Below, one piece after another: positions 25,101-35,239 of a DNA stretch of 64,000 bases. The stretch's first letter is position 1. Each line of letters starts with the position of its first letter. The position numbers and the translations under genes are program-made. The notes beneath the pieces were generated by a model. The model was not told the DNA's origin and made no database searches. It saw only the letters and a program-made list of their open reading frames with translations. This DNA is from Rhyacichthys aspro (lineage: Eukaryota > Chordata > Actinopteri > Gobiiformes > Rhyacichthyidae): the NCBI GenBank assembly GCA_036850595.1, contig CM072158.1, forward strand, positions 10,183,422 through 10,247,421. The letters are read 5' to 3'.

Positions 25101-25788
25101 ACAATACAATCAATCTGGCACTGACTAAACACTGTGTAAGAGTAAGGGCCTTGTCTTGACAAATGTATTTAGTGCCATGTTGTTTCAGGGGCAGGGTATA
25201 TTGTAAAGATTACAGTGTAAAAAATAAGTCTACTAATATTGATAATTAATATTAACGAGTAGTCCCTCAACTGCCTAAAAAGAAAAAAAAAGTAGAAAGT
25301 CAGGCGACATAATATAATGCAAATGTATCATTTTTGCTTTATATGGTACTCCATTGCTGTAAATCAAACTGTAATACAATCAGATATAAAAGTAAATGGC
25401 ATAAGTGAAACCAGTGGAGCGAGTAATACATTTATTTTCATGTTTAATCCTAAGTGGGACATTCAAATATTGCGAATCATTTACTACTACTTCTTTATTC
25501 CAGGTGCACAAGAAGGACAAGAAGTACAAGTGCATGGTGTGCAAGAAGATCTTCATGCTGGCGGCGAGCGTCGGCATCCGGCACGGCTCGCGGCGCTACG
25601 GCGTGTGCGCGGACTGTGCCGACTCGCACCAGGCCACTCAGGAAGGCCTGGAGGCCATGGAGGGTATGGAGTTCCCCCGCGACGACGACTTCGAAGGCGA
25701 GGAGGGGGAGGACCTGGAGGGGGAGGAGCCTACTGATAATGACCAATCAAACTGGGGCAACGCTGGTGCTGCCCTGGAGGAGGACTAG
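12493..25788 (+). CDS. zbtb10: zbtb10, zinc finger and BTB domain-containing protein 10
   Basis: A nuclear transcription factor; the human orthologue is known as a repressor of Sp-dependent promoters and a telomere-variant-repeat binder. Coding exons are 12493-13122, 19304-20324, 23121-23186, 24702-24877 and 25504-25788. All are GT-AG and phases agree, giving 725 residues against about 871 in human. In order: a basic start ([10 protein letters not shown]); an acidic low-complexity region (about 40-130); a conserved module with CxxC (C167, C170) and HH-x4-H (H196/H197, H202); a BTB/POZ domain (about 240-357); a variable linker; C2H2 finger 1 (C585, C588, H601, H605); C2H2 finger 2 (C613, C616, H629, H633), split by the last intron; a third, non-canonical finger (C641, C644, H658, C666); and an acidic tail. 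The human FKYGL(I/L)PG repeats are absent from the linker. The chosen ATG is at the end of the 5' leader and aligns with the human N-terminus. Confidence 0.95.
13123..19303 (+). other. zbtb10 intron 1 (6.2 kb)
   Basis: No additional exon can be supported. The intron holds several unique, GC-richer islands (about 13,950-14,340, 15,060-15,210, 17,440-17,600) that look like regulatory elements rather than repeats. Confidence 0.7.
19304..20324 (+). CDS. zbtb10: zbtb10 coding exon 2 (BTB/POZ domain and linker)
   Basis: The acceptor is ttatag|GAGCCA and the donor GCTG|GTAAGA, phase 0 in and 1 out. The BTB signature is clear: [20 protein letters not shown], then [19 protein letters not shown], then [12 protein letters not shown], then [20 protein letters not shown]. 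It is followed by the ZBTB10-specific [20 protein letters not shown] and [20 protein letters not shown] mediates dimerisation and co-repressor recruitment. Confidence 0.96.
20325..23120 (+). other. zbtb10 intron 2
   Basis: About 2.8 kb. No exon is supported. A moderately GC-rich unique island at about 22,590-22,900 contains a CATTCCA (TEAD-type) site and ATTA motifs. Confidence 0.65.
23121..23186 (+). CDS. zbtb10: zbtb10 coding exon 3 (short linker exon)
   Basis: 66 bases between tttcccag|AGCTGG and GAATG|GTAAGA, phase 1 in and out. It encodes [20 protein letters not shown] and then EN; the ESWEN end matches human TWENG immediately before the finger exon. Confidence 0.82.
23187..24701 (+). 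other. zbtb10 intron 3
   Basis: About 1.5 kb, ending in a strong pyrimidine tract before the finger exon. Nothing else recognised. Confidence 0.7.
24702..24877 (+). CDS. zbtb10: zbtb10 coding exon 4 (C2H2 fingers 1 and most of 2)
   Basis: The acceptor is tctcag|GTGAAT and the donor CCCTG|GTGAGT. It encodes [38 protein letters not shown] and [13 protein letters not shown], nearly identical to human ZBTB10. The finger linker is SGVRSF instead of the canonical TGEKP. Confidence 0.96.
24878..25503 (+). other. zbtb10 intron 4 (interrupts zinc finger 2)
   Basis: 626 bases, AT-rich. It lies between the two zinc-binding histidines of finger 2. Confidence 0.85.
25504..25788 (+). CDS. zbtb10: zbtb10 coding exon 5 (end of finger 2, degenerate finger 3, acidic tail, stop)
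   Basis: The acceptor is ttccag|GTGCAC. It encodes [40 protein letters not shown], then an acidic Asp/Glu-Gly tail and TAG at 25786-25788. The human counterpart ([19 protein letters not shown]) is identical over this stretch. Confidence 0.96.
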   Translation: MHKKDKKYKCMVCKKIFMLAASVGIRHGSRRYGVCADCADSHQATQEGLEAMEGMEFPRDDDFEGEEGEDLEGEEPTDNDQSNWGNAGAALEED

Positions 25789-27917
25789 TTTAGTAAGCTT
25801 AAGAAACAAAGTTAAAAAAGTTGATGTTTAATATATGTGCATACAAAAACTAGCTGGTAAACAATCAACTCCAAAGTGCTATCAAACCTTGAGGTAACTT
25901 AATTCTGCAAGTATATGACAAAGAGATGGATCTAAAGAGCTTTGGTAGAAACAGAACTCCGAGATGTACAGATATTATTATTGTTAAAATGTGTCCAACT
26001 CTGGGCCCAACGTCCACAAAGAGAAAGAATCAAATGACGAATTATAAGATGAATCAGGTTTTTGGTGATGTATTTTATTTCCTGTTTTTATTTCTGGAGA
26101 GTTGGGTAGGGTGCTGATGTAGTTTTTTGAGTTGGGGTAGGCCAATCATCTAAAAGAAAGACATGTTAATTATTTAATTTATGAAGAGAGGTTTTTATGG
26201 TCTTATCAAATGCTATAATTTGTATTTGTTGTCTGTCTTTAAGCAGAGGCTGTGGCCTTCTGCTCGGTCTGAACGTATATTGCTTGGTGCTTGTAGAAGT
26301 ACACAGAAGAAGAGCATTATTGCTGACAGGAAGATTTTTAACTTGCTCTGTAGATCTTTGTTTAAATGCGCTAAATATTATTATATTATTCTTTTTTTTC
26401 TATTTTATTTTTTCTTTCCCTGTACAAATCTTGGAACCAAAAAATCTGTTTTGTGACTCTAATGTATCTCAGCCATATTTATGATTAATTTAAGAGGGCT
26501 GTGATATTGTGCCAAACAGACCGCACACCAAGATTTTGCAGGAGACAAAAACTACTGAATACGCTTAAAAAAAAAAAAGACAGCTTGAGGGTTCCTTTAA
26601 GCAAGAGAAAAGATATAAAAAGAGAGGACAAGGGGAAATGTTATTGCTAGCTTTATACAAATCACGGCGTCACAGTAACACTTTATTATTAAACAAAAGC
26701 ATTTGACTTTCACTTAAAGCTTGAATTTTGCCAAATGATGAAAAGTTTGGTGCTGTAATGCTTGTCGCAGAATACTGGACCTAGAGGCTATATATGATGA
26801 TTATAATCATAAAGCTTAAACTGACTCAGTTAAATGTAATGTAATCAGCTTCAACTATAGAACACTGTTGTGCTACAGCGACTATCAGGTATGCTTCGCC
26901 ATTGTTTTTTAAGCTTTTATTTAATGCACACACACAGACACATACCATTTTTATAAATCTACTGGCAGTACTTGTACTAGAGGACCTAAGTGAACACCAA
27001 TACGTTTGTTTATATTTGGTACTGAGTTCTATATTGAATACAGTTTATATATTTTGAATCACTTGAACGTTGCTTGTAAAGGGGAGCATCATGTCTTTCC
27101 AGTCTCAAAGAACTCCATTTTTCATGTGTAAACCAAACATTTTAATTTGATGTCATTTTTATTTGCTGTAGGTCTGCCAGGTAGGAAAACACTTTGTTCC
27201 ACAAAAAGTGAAGCTCTATGGCGCCTCATAGACATGCACTTACGTTTTGCGTTCATGAAAATAATTTTGTTTTGTTTCTTTTCTTTCCCCCAAAGCGGGT
27301 CTGAATGGAACTATATAAAACTGTTGTGTGTCTTTCTTCCAATGCGCAACTTTTTTATTCGACATTTTGTTTTGTTATTTAATATGATATATATTGACTC
27401 CAAAATGCAATCAAGACTGTTAATTTCTATTTGTCCAACCAAAATTGTTGTTTTTAATTATTGTTCTGATAATGTATAAGAAAAAGCCAGGTGAAAACTT
27501 GCATAGTGTAGAAACTCCTTGCTCGTGTCTGTAATTGTTAAGATTTTTCAATGTTTTTATGCGACAGAATCATTCACTTTACTTAGATATTGTTTTTAAT
27601 GATGTCCTTTTTTCCACAGAGGTTTCCTTTCTTCTTTATTTCATTAAGCACATATTTTTTAAAGATAACACGGATTGTTTGCGGGTTAAATCGTGGAACA
27701 GCAGTATCTGTTCGTATGCAGTGGAAACTAGAGGATGTCCTCAAGTGCTAATGATACAAAAGATGTTAAACTTCCCTTTACGCTCAGTGGAAGACATTTA
27801 TATTTTAAGTCCTAAGTCTTCATCCTCATTGTGTCACTTTTACCTTCAAATCACTGTGGGCTAATAGGGGTTATATTATTATAAATATATATATATGTTG
27901 AGACTATATGAGATGAG

Positions 27918-27946
<29 letters not shown>
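27918..27946. repeat. TA microsatellite
   Basis: About 14 uninterrupted TA dinucleotides within the inferred zbtb10 3' UTR. Confidence 0.95.
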
Positions 27947-27949
<3 letters not shown>

Positions 27950-28445
27950 GAATATATTATTTAACTAGTAGATTTACTTGCAACACAATGGCTCCACAAA
28001 TCTCTGTTCACACTGTGTGCTTGTTCATCACACCATCCTGTCGTCCTGTTTGTTCTTTTTATACTATTTACCATCCTACTGATTTTACTGTAATGAATGA
28101 AACTCAAAGAAACCATGATGTATCATTTTAGACTTTATGCTGTATTTGTTATACGGACAAAGAAAAAAAAAAACACAAAACGCAAAAACACTACAGATGT
28201 AAAGCAGAGGTTTTTTCCCCGGCTGTATTTTTTTACGCTGTTTTTTCGCAAAAAGGTTGTATTTTTCAATTACTCTCTAACATTAACAGTGATGCAAAAC
28301 TAGGGCCACACCTCAGTGCCCTCCGAACACAAAGCAGATTCAGGTTACTCTTTTTACGTTTTTATCAAAGGTTTTCAAAGATGGAACTACATTTTCCTTT
28401 TTTCTGTCTGAATTGTACTACTGTTCCTCTATACTACATTTTAAG

Positions 28446-28451
28446 AATAAA
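28446..28451 (+). terminator. Candidate poly(A) signal AATAAA of zbtb10
   Basis: Perfect AATAAA about 2.66 kb past the zbtb10 stop, followed within about 30 bases by a T/GT-rich stretch. Confidence 0.5.
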
Positions 28452-28470
28452 ACTTTGATATTGCTTTAAG

Positions 28471-31400
28471 TCTTCTGTCTGCCTTTTTAATCATAAACAT
28501 TGAATTAGAGTAAAAAGTATAGAAAGGGGGTGGCCAACAAGGATATCAACTCCTCTTTTAAAGTCAAAGTCGGGCCAAATAAACACACAGCCTTACATCC
28601 TGTACAGCTTCAGTACACCGGCCTAAAGAAGACTGTGTGGGCTGCCATGTTTACACATCATTTCCATTATACCCCAGTCATATGACATCCTTTCAAACCA
28701 TCCTCTTCAGATGTTCCTGTTATGAAATGGATGGGTGTTCACCGTCACTCCTCCTGCACTCAAAGTGATGCCCCCTGCTGTTCAAATTCAGACCAAGCTT
28801 TTTTTTTTTCTTTCTTTTTTTCCTGCACTTTGCCAACACCAGGTGGCAGTATTTAACAGATCATTTGACAACAACAGAACAGAGAGGCGCTGCTGTGATG
28901 CTGGGGAGTTAAATGATGACTCAGTTTAAAAGTTGTGTGAAGTTGTGTGGTTTTGCTTTAGTCTTTAGTCTTATGTTATTTTTGTTTTCTTTTGATTAAC
29001 TAAATGGCAATAGTTTGTGGTGAGTTTAAACTGTTTCCTTCTTAAAACATAAGCTCCATGAATCTACTGATGTTTTTGTTCTACATTCAGTACACTCCCC
29101 TCTAAAAAGACTTGCAATGACTTTGAATGAATTGATCTAATTTATACTTAAAGAGGGCATTAATGAGGTTAGATATTAGATCAGTTAAACATAGCTCAGC
29201 TGGGGTCTGATGGTCAGTTCAGTCCACAGCAGCGGTTTATCTGTCACTATCTGAACTCAGCATCTCAAATTCCACCAATTTGCCTTCAAGACTGAAAACA
29301 GACTGAAACAAATGCAAAGAATGCATTGAAAGTACAGTCTAGCAATGTCTGCCAGATTGATTTTCTGCTGCGACACAGCGGCCTGTAACTTTAAACACTG
29401 CAGGGGCCTCAGTTTATGTGTTTGAGTACACAACACACAGGCAGCCATCAAACTCTGGCCTTGTGGGCAGCCGCACACGGATCCATTCTTCTCAGAGCTC
29501 GTACGTGTGTGTTCGTGTGCACGTCTGAGAGTGCACAGACCTCCTTCCCATTCACAGCAGCTTTTGTGTGGGTGTCTGTCAGTGGTGTTGTCTGCTGGCA
29601 GGCCCCCATTGTGTTGAACCACTGCTCCTTATTGACACAAGGCCCCTGGCGCTCCGTGTTCCCATGGCCCCCCAGCCGCGGCGGACGGAAGGCTGAAACC
29701 GAAGCCTCGGACCTGGGGAGAGTTTGTTTGCACTCCCCTTTCCCTCCCCTGGTGCTCCTGGAGTCCTGGTCTACTGGGACGGGGCAGAACGGATGGCGGC
29801 ATTGTGCGAGCTGAGTGTTTGAATGATGGGCTAAAATACCAGCTTAGGTAGAGAGTGAAGTGACAGGTAGTGGTGAGGTCACAGCTGCCTCCAGTGAGAG
29901 TGGGGAGTGGTGTCATGGCCTTTTGGCTGCGGTTTCTCTTGGACTTGATGCTTTACTCAGAGGCACTCAAAGGTCAAAGAAAGAGCAAACAATAATGGAT
30001 GGATTAATGGCAGAAGATTATTCTCTGATCTGTATTATCTCCTCGGTGACCTGCTGTGACCCCACACTGGTGTTGTGTCAAATCTGGTTCCCATGCTCAA
30101 AATGTTCCCTGAAGGAGGACTTACTTCATTCTGTGCTGTTCTTTTGCTTCACAATTACAAGTGATAGGTCATGCAACAAGTCATATAACATCAATGCAAC
30201 TGGGAAACATTTATTTTCTATGAACCTGAAAATGTATGTTTTCTCACCTGTACAAGCCATGGAGCCATTTTTAACAGCATTTAATAGATTCTAGTTGCAG
30301 ATCAAGCAATGAATCCATTTTCATATATCAATGAGGCATATTAAAAGATTAATGGCAAGTTTCTCCTCCTTTGCAGCAGTATAGAGTGCCCTCTAGTGGA
30401 GTCATGCACAAACATACATGCTGCAGATATAATGTGGTAAAATGGGCAAACTGCAAATCAAAGGACATTTCACAACTTGTAGCGACAGAGTAGTGTGCTA
30501 ATGAAGATTTAGGTGGATGCCTGTGTTTATGGCAGGATGACGGTTGACATGGCAGTGGCGCACAAATAAACAGCCACAAGGGAAGGCCATTACCATCTGA
30601 AAACCAAAAGGTAATTAAGATGTGGAGAGTTGACTGGTTTGTGCTGCTGGCCTCTCTTCTGTCCTTGTCTATTCAATCTCAGTATTATTTAGAGCCACCG
30701 ACCGTGAGTCAAGTCACTCACACAAACACCGAACACACACTGGCACAAACACAACGAGGCTTCTCTTCAGTTAACGACAGTGTAGTTGTGTTTTTCATGC
30801 CTTAGAGAATACCTGCCCTGTCAAACCAGTGACAGGACAGTCTAATATGGCAGGTGCTGCGGCGAAGGAACCTTCTTTCTGACTCTAGGCTTATTTATGT
30901 TCCCTTTATGAACAAAAAGATCTTTTTTATTGGGACAATCATCGTTAACCACAGCTGTCAATCACATTGGCGCTGGAGGGCGAACGAGACAAAAGTTGGA
31001 CAAGATGATAAAAAAAACTTTCCTGATGAAGTGGCTCTCGTGACGCAGAGTTGGATGAGACAATGAGAACAAGTCTGCAACTGCAAAAATCACAGATCAT
31101 TTTTCACAATGCAAAATTTAATTAGACCTGATTTTTTTCCCTTTGCCCTCGCCTTGTTCACATACAGATACAGTGAATTAGCACTATAATTACACTTTTT
31201 CCTTTAACATCTGTTCAGAGAGACTTCTATTTTGGTAAATATCTCATACAAAGTTTTCAGAAAACGCACCAAGATAAAATTACTTTTTATTGTTTTTGTC
31301 TGTGTAAAGCACTGACGGAAGAAAAGTGAGTAAAAACATTTGAGAATCCCACGTAGTGTGAGGCCTGCCTGCATCTGCCCCTGTTTGTTTATAAGCATCT

Positions 31401-32559
31401 GTCAGTGAGTGTGACAAAGTATACCCAGAGTACACCGGATCATCTGAGCGTGCGTCCCCGGCGCACCGGCGGACTGAGAACACGTGTGTGTGCGTGTGCG
31501 TGCGTGCGTGTGTGTCTAGGGGAAGGTGCTGGTTCCCACAGCTCAGATCTAATTCAGCTGTAACTCAATCTCCGTGTGAGTGGCGCTGCTGCAGCCTCTC
31601 TGCGCTCCCTCTGGAGCGTATACGTGTGTGTACGGAGACATTTCCTTCGCAGAAGCCCAGGATCAGTTTACTGTGTCAACGCCAGTAGGCTGACGGCAGC
31701 AGCAGCCCCGTTCACATTTACACAAGCCTGACACTCTACACCCACCATTCATATCCTCAGGTGCTTATGGGACACTGCTGTGTGCCTGTTTGGGTATGTA
31801 GGCCTGTGTGTCCAGAGCTTTACTGCACTGCCTCCACGACAAAGGTTTTAGCCCTGTCTCGTTAGCTAATGCTCCTGAGAACTGAATCTCTGAAGTGGCA
31901 AGAGGTGTTAATCCTTTTTCATTCAAGGATTTATGAAATACATCTGCAGCTCCTCCACATCCTTTGTCCTACTGTTCTACACTATCTTTTATATCATCTC
32001 TACTTCTGAACTGATGAGGTAATGATGAGTGTTCCTCAAAAAGACACTTAGAAAAGGTTGTCATGTTCAGGTCTAGTTCCACCAGGACTCTAACAGTGGC
32101 ATTAACCACACACACTCTGGTAAAAAGCACAAACTAATAGAAAACAACACTAGACAGTAAGGTTAATCAATGAAGCACTATTCTTCTATTCCCTTTTGCT
32201 TCCCCTTTTCACAGGAAGTACACCCATATCTTCATCTTCACATACAGTGAATATTTAAGTACAGACTCATACATATGCTGCTGTAGTGGCCACTTCTTTC
32301 CTCAAACTCACTGAGAAAAGAAAGTCCGAGAGAGAGTGAGAGGAGGAAGTGCTGCCTCAGACAAAAACAAACGCAGACTGATGCGTGTGACTGTGGGAGC
32401 GCTGCTGTGATCAGAGCTGGGAGTGTGTTTGTGTGTGTACCATTGTGTTTGTGTGTGTACCATTGTGTTTGTGTGTGTACCATTGTTGAGGCCAAAGCTG
32501 GTGCCTCGTGAGTTTCAATATTAGAGTGTTTACACTGTCACTGGTCACATTCATCCTTT
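28471..32559. other. Intergenic, proximal part of the zbtb10-hey1 desert
   Basis: No supportable gene. A GC-richer unique island spans about 29,440-29,830. A GT/GC-rich simple tract lies at about 31,483-31,516, followed by a TTCCCACA (RBPJ core) at 31,533-31,540. Confidence 0.55.
32424..32483. repeat. 20-bp minisatellite, three perfect copies
   Basis: The unit TGTGTTTGTGTGTGTACCAT is repeated three times head to tail (32424-32443, 32444-32463, 32464-32483) with a short partial fourth copy. Confidence 0.95.
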
Positions 32560-33002
32560 GGTAACGCTTTAGATTACGGCCCAGTACTTCCCGCTTACTT
32601 ACGTTGTAATTACAGCATAAGTACTCTAGGATGTTCTGGTCACAAATTGTAATTAATTACATTACTTAATTACATGCTGTACCCCTCTATTACACTCTAT
32701 ACCCCTTAATTACACTCTGTAACCCTTAATTACACACTATACCCCTTAATTACACTCTGTAACCCTTAATTACACACTATACCCCTTAATTACACTCTGT
32801 TCCCATTAATTACACACTATACCCCTTAATTACAAACTATACCCCTTTATTACACTCTGTACCCCATTATTACACTCTGTACCCCTTATATACAGGCTAC
32901 ACCCCTTAATTACAATTTGTGACCAGTTCGTCCTAGAGTACTTGTGCTGTAATTACACCGTGAGTAACCGGTAGGTACTGGGCCATAATCTAAAGTGTTA
33001 CC
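32560..33002. mobile_element. Non-autonomous DNA transposon (443 bp) with ~95-bp inverted termini and internal satellite
   Basis: The left end begins GGTAACGCTTTAGATTACGG and the right end, read on the opposite strand, begins GGTAACACTTTAGATTATGG. The match continues for about 95 bases at roughly 85-87% identity. The interior is a tandem array with a unit close to TTACACTCTGTACCCCTTAA. There is no coding capacity. A flanking TTT on both sides may be a 3-bp target duplication. Superfamily is not assigned. Confidence 0.88.
32680..32912. repeat. ~20-bp tandem array inside the transposon
   Basis: About eleven imperfect copies of a unit near TTACACTCTGTACCCCTTAA, varying at a few positions (CTCTG/ACACT/CAAAC and CCCC/ACCC). 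Confidence 0.9.
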
Positions 33003-33639
33003 TTTTGTTAATCTTTTGTTATTGTTGTGCTCAGTGTGTGGATGGAGTCGTGGGTGCAGTAGACAGCAGTGTACGCAGCAGAGCGGGCAACAGGGACCAT
33101 ATCAAACCCAAACTTGTGTATCTCAGCTTTTGTTAAAGGTGATGTCTCTGCTGCCAACAAAACTGTTACATAAGCCACAAAGATAACAAAGTGCCCGTTG
33201 GAGTGTAAATAATACACACTGTGCCAAGTGATTATGCTCCACTTTCAGGCTCATAATCTATTCAAATATTAGCTCAATGTATAAATAGACAGCATCAGCC
33301 TATACCTGTATCTGTTTGACTGAGACAGGGACATGAAACAAATACACAACCAGAGACAGAAGACACATCATGGTTCTGTGGCTCAATTGTTTTTGTTTTG
33401 TGGGTCTGATATTATTACATCTGGTGGGAAAGTGCCTTATTTTAAGCGAACTGACTTTGTGTATTAGCATAAGTGCCTACAGGGAAAACTGGGCAGGCAG
33501 GGCTTTAAGATGTACAGTCTATATAGTTATTTGTATAGGCATGACACTGTGACCTCCTGTTACTCATACAAACTCCATGTTATTATTGAAAGTGATTCTG
33601 TTTGTAAAAAGTGTACAGTGGAGTTCTCTATATCCTAAG

Positions 33640-33985
33640 AATGTGTGCGTCATCTCGACTCGCGTTTGTATGAGCTCAGAGAGGCCGCGTTACAGCAGCG
33701 CCCAACAATGACAAGAGCCGAGATGTCTGCTTGATTGGTCTCTGAATGACCCACCCAAGAGAGTGTTGTCCAGTCTGATGGGCTCCCATTGTATGTGTCC
33801 GGCCTCCCGAGGGTCACCAAGCCCTGCATTCAGACCAGCGTTATCCAGCATGGCACTGCTTCCTGCTGCGGTCGCTCCCCGCAGAGCAGCGCCTGCTCAG
33901 TGCACAGTCGATTATTGAGCAGAACAATCAGAGAAATAAAAAAAACAGCCAGCGCGGTCACAGTCACACACATGCAGCGGAGGTG
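33640..33985. promoter_or_regulatory. Candidate regulatory island
   Basis: Unique, GC- and CpG-richer than its flanks, not part of any open reading frame I can support. It contains two SOX-type ACAATG/ACAAT sites and ATTGG motifs. Called on composition and non-repetitiveness only. Confidence 0.3.
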
Positions 33986-34189
33986 TGGCTGAACAATGAT
34001 GTTAGAGTGCTGTTCCTGCCTTTTCCTCTGAGTAAGAACAGGAACAGTTTGACTGAAGCTTAGATGAAAAACTGAGGGGCTTCACTGAATGACCCTCCAG
34101 GTATTAGGCAACTGACAACACACATCAAGAAGAACAACAATGTGTTTTTTCACCTTTGAAAACACCTGTTCTGATAATATTGTTAGTAA

Positions 34190-34930
34190 TTCATGTGTAA
34201 ATTTGGTTTATTTATTTGTTTATTTGGTGAGGACAGTGCACATTAATGAGCACTTGGTACATTTATCTAGAAGCAAATTTACATCTGCAGTCCTCAACAT
34301 TGAAAGACAAAAACAAACACAACATACACAAACAGACTTAACAGCATATACAACACTGTGTAAAGCAACAAATAACATTTCAGCAAAACAAATAAAAGAG
34401 TGTTTAAAAGTGGGGCTACGACTTTAGAGTACAAGTACAAGTGCTGATCAGATTTCACAAGTTTGATCAGATTTCAGACATTTTAAACAGTTTTTTAAAA
34501 GCAGTGAATGTGGAGCTTTCTTGATTAATAGTTGGGAGACTATCCTAACTAATACCTTTAACAGACATGGTGTTTTGGCCTGTGGTAGTTGGTCTGAACT
34601 GTACCTTACAGTCTTCTCTGGAGGCTGATCTAGTTCTAAAGTATTGTTCAAAACTCAATAGATGGTTCTTCTCTCGAATGGCACAAAAGTGAAATGAATA
34701 TGTTTTTTTTGGCAAAACCTGGATGGCATCCACACAGATGCTTTAGAGTTTCTTAACACTGCTCCAGAAAACCCCAGGATTAAGAAAGCCTTTGAGGGCA
34801 GTATATGACCATCTTCTCCAACAATAAGACGTGACAAAACTTGAAAAAGGTTCTTTTGTGTGATGTACTGGGATCAAAAGTAAAAACGTTTTAGACTCAC
34901 ATTCACATACCTGGGCTAAATGATACGCTG
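34190..34930. repeat. Probable degraded dispersed repeat
   Basis: It starts with a TTTA-rich tract followed by GGACAGTGCACATTAATGAG, a phrase I associate with high-copy teleost interspersed repeats, and continues as A-rich, non-coding sequence. Class and exact borders cannot be set from this copy. Confidence 0.35.
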
Positions 34931-35029
34931 ATGAAATATGAAATAGCACAAAAGACAAAGAGCATCAATTGTCAACTCAAAAAGCGGAAAAAAAAAAGTT
35001 CAAAAAGAAGGAAGCGGTGCAACGAATCG

Positions 35030-35220
35030 GAGCAGAGTGGCCTTTATCTGGGCCCGTGTGTGTGTGTGACTGTGCAGCGCTCTAATGGAGCTGGCAGGGC
35101 GGAATCAATTACTGAGCAGCCAGGATTTTCCCACAAGCCCGAGCTGGTGGGAAAACATGAGCTCTGCCTGAGAGTGCGGCTCTACCTGTTGCAGCAGAAG
35201 CACAGAAACATGTGCAGAGT
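35030..35220. promoter_or_regulatory. Candidate Notch-responsive element with inverted RBPJ pair
   Basis: Within a unique, GC-richer island, TTCCCAC (35128-35134) and GTGGGAA (35147-35153) form an inverted pair separated by 12 bases; the arms extend as TTTTCCCAC and GTGGGAAAA. RBPJ recognises (C/T)GTGGGAA. The order (TTCCCAC first) is opposite to the classic Su(H) paired site. Function is inferred. Confidence 0.4.
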
Positions 35221-35239
35221 CACTTTCTATATTTATAGG

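Larger units (their letters stand above)
25789..28470 (+). other. zbtb10 3' UTR (inferred)
   Basis: About 2.7 kb of AT-rich sequence follows the stop, with many T-runs, ATTTA-like elements and a TA microsatellite, and reaches a consensus AATAAA at 28,446-28,451. Human ZBTB10 also has a long 3' UTR. Earlier AATAAA-like hexamers may give shorter forms; the end is inferred. Confidence 0.55.

Noticed and set aside
25317..25736. Alternative-frame ORFs over zbtb10 exon 5
   Set aside because: They are shadows; the frame encoding the conserved finger region is the one continuous with exon 4.
29416..30294. 132- and 144-residue open frames downstream of zbtb10
   Set aside because: No recognisable domain, unremarkable starts, and no flanking exon; treated as chance frames in a unique GC-richer block.
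32238..32495. 85-residue minus-strand frame rich in His-Thr-Gln-Asn
   Set aside because: Its repetitive half is the translation of the 20-bp minisatellite.
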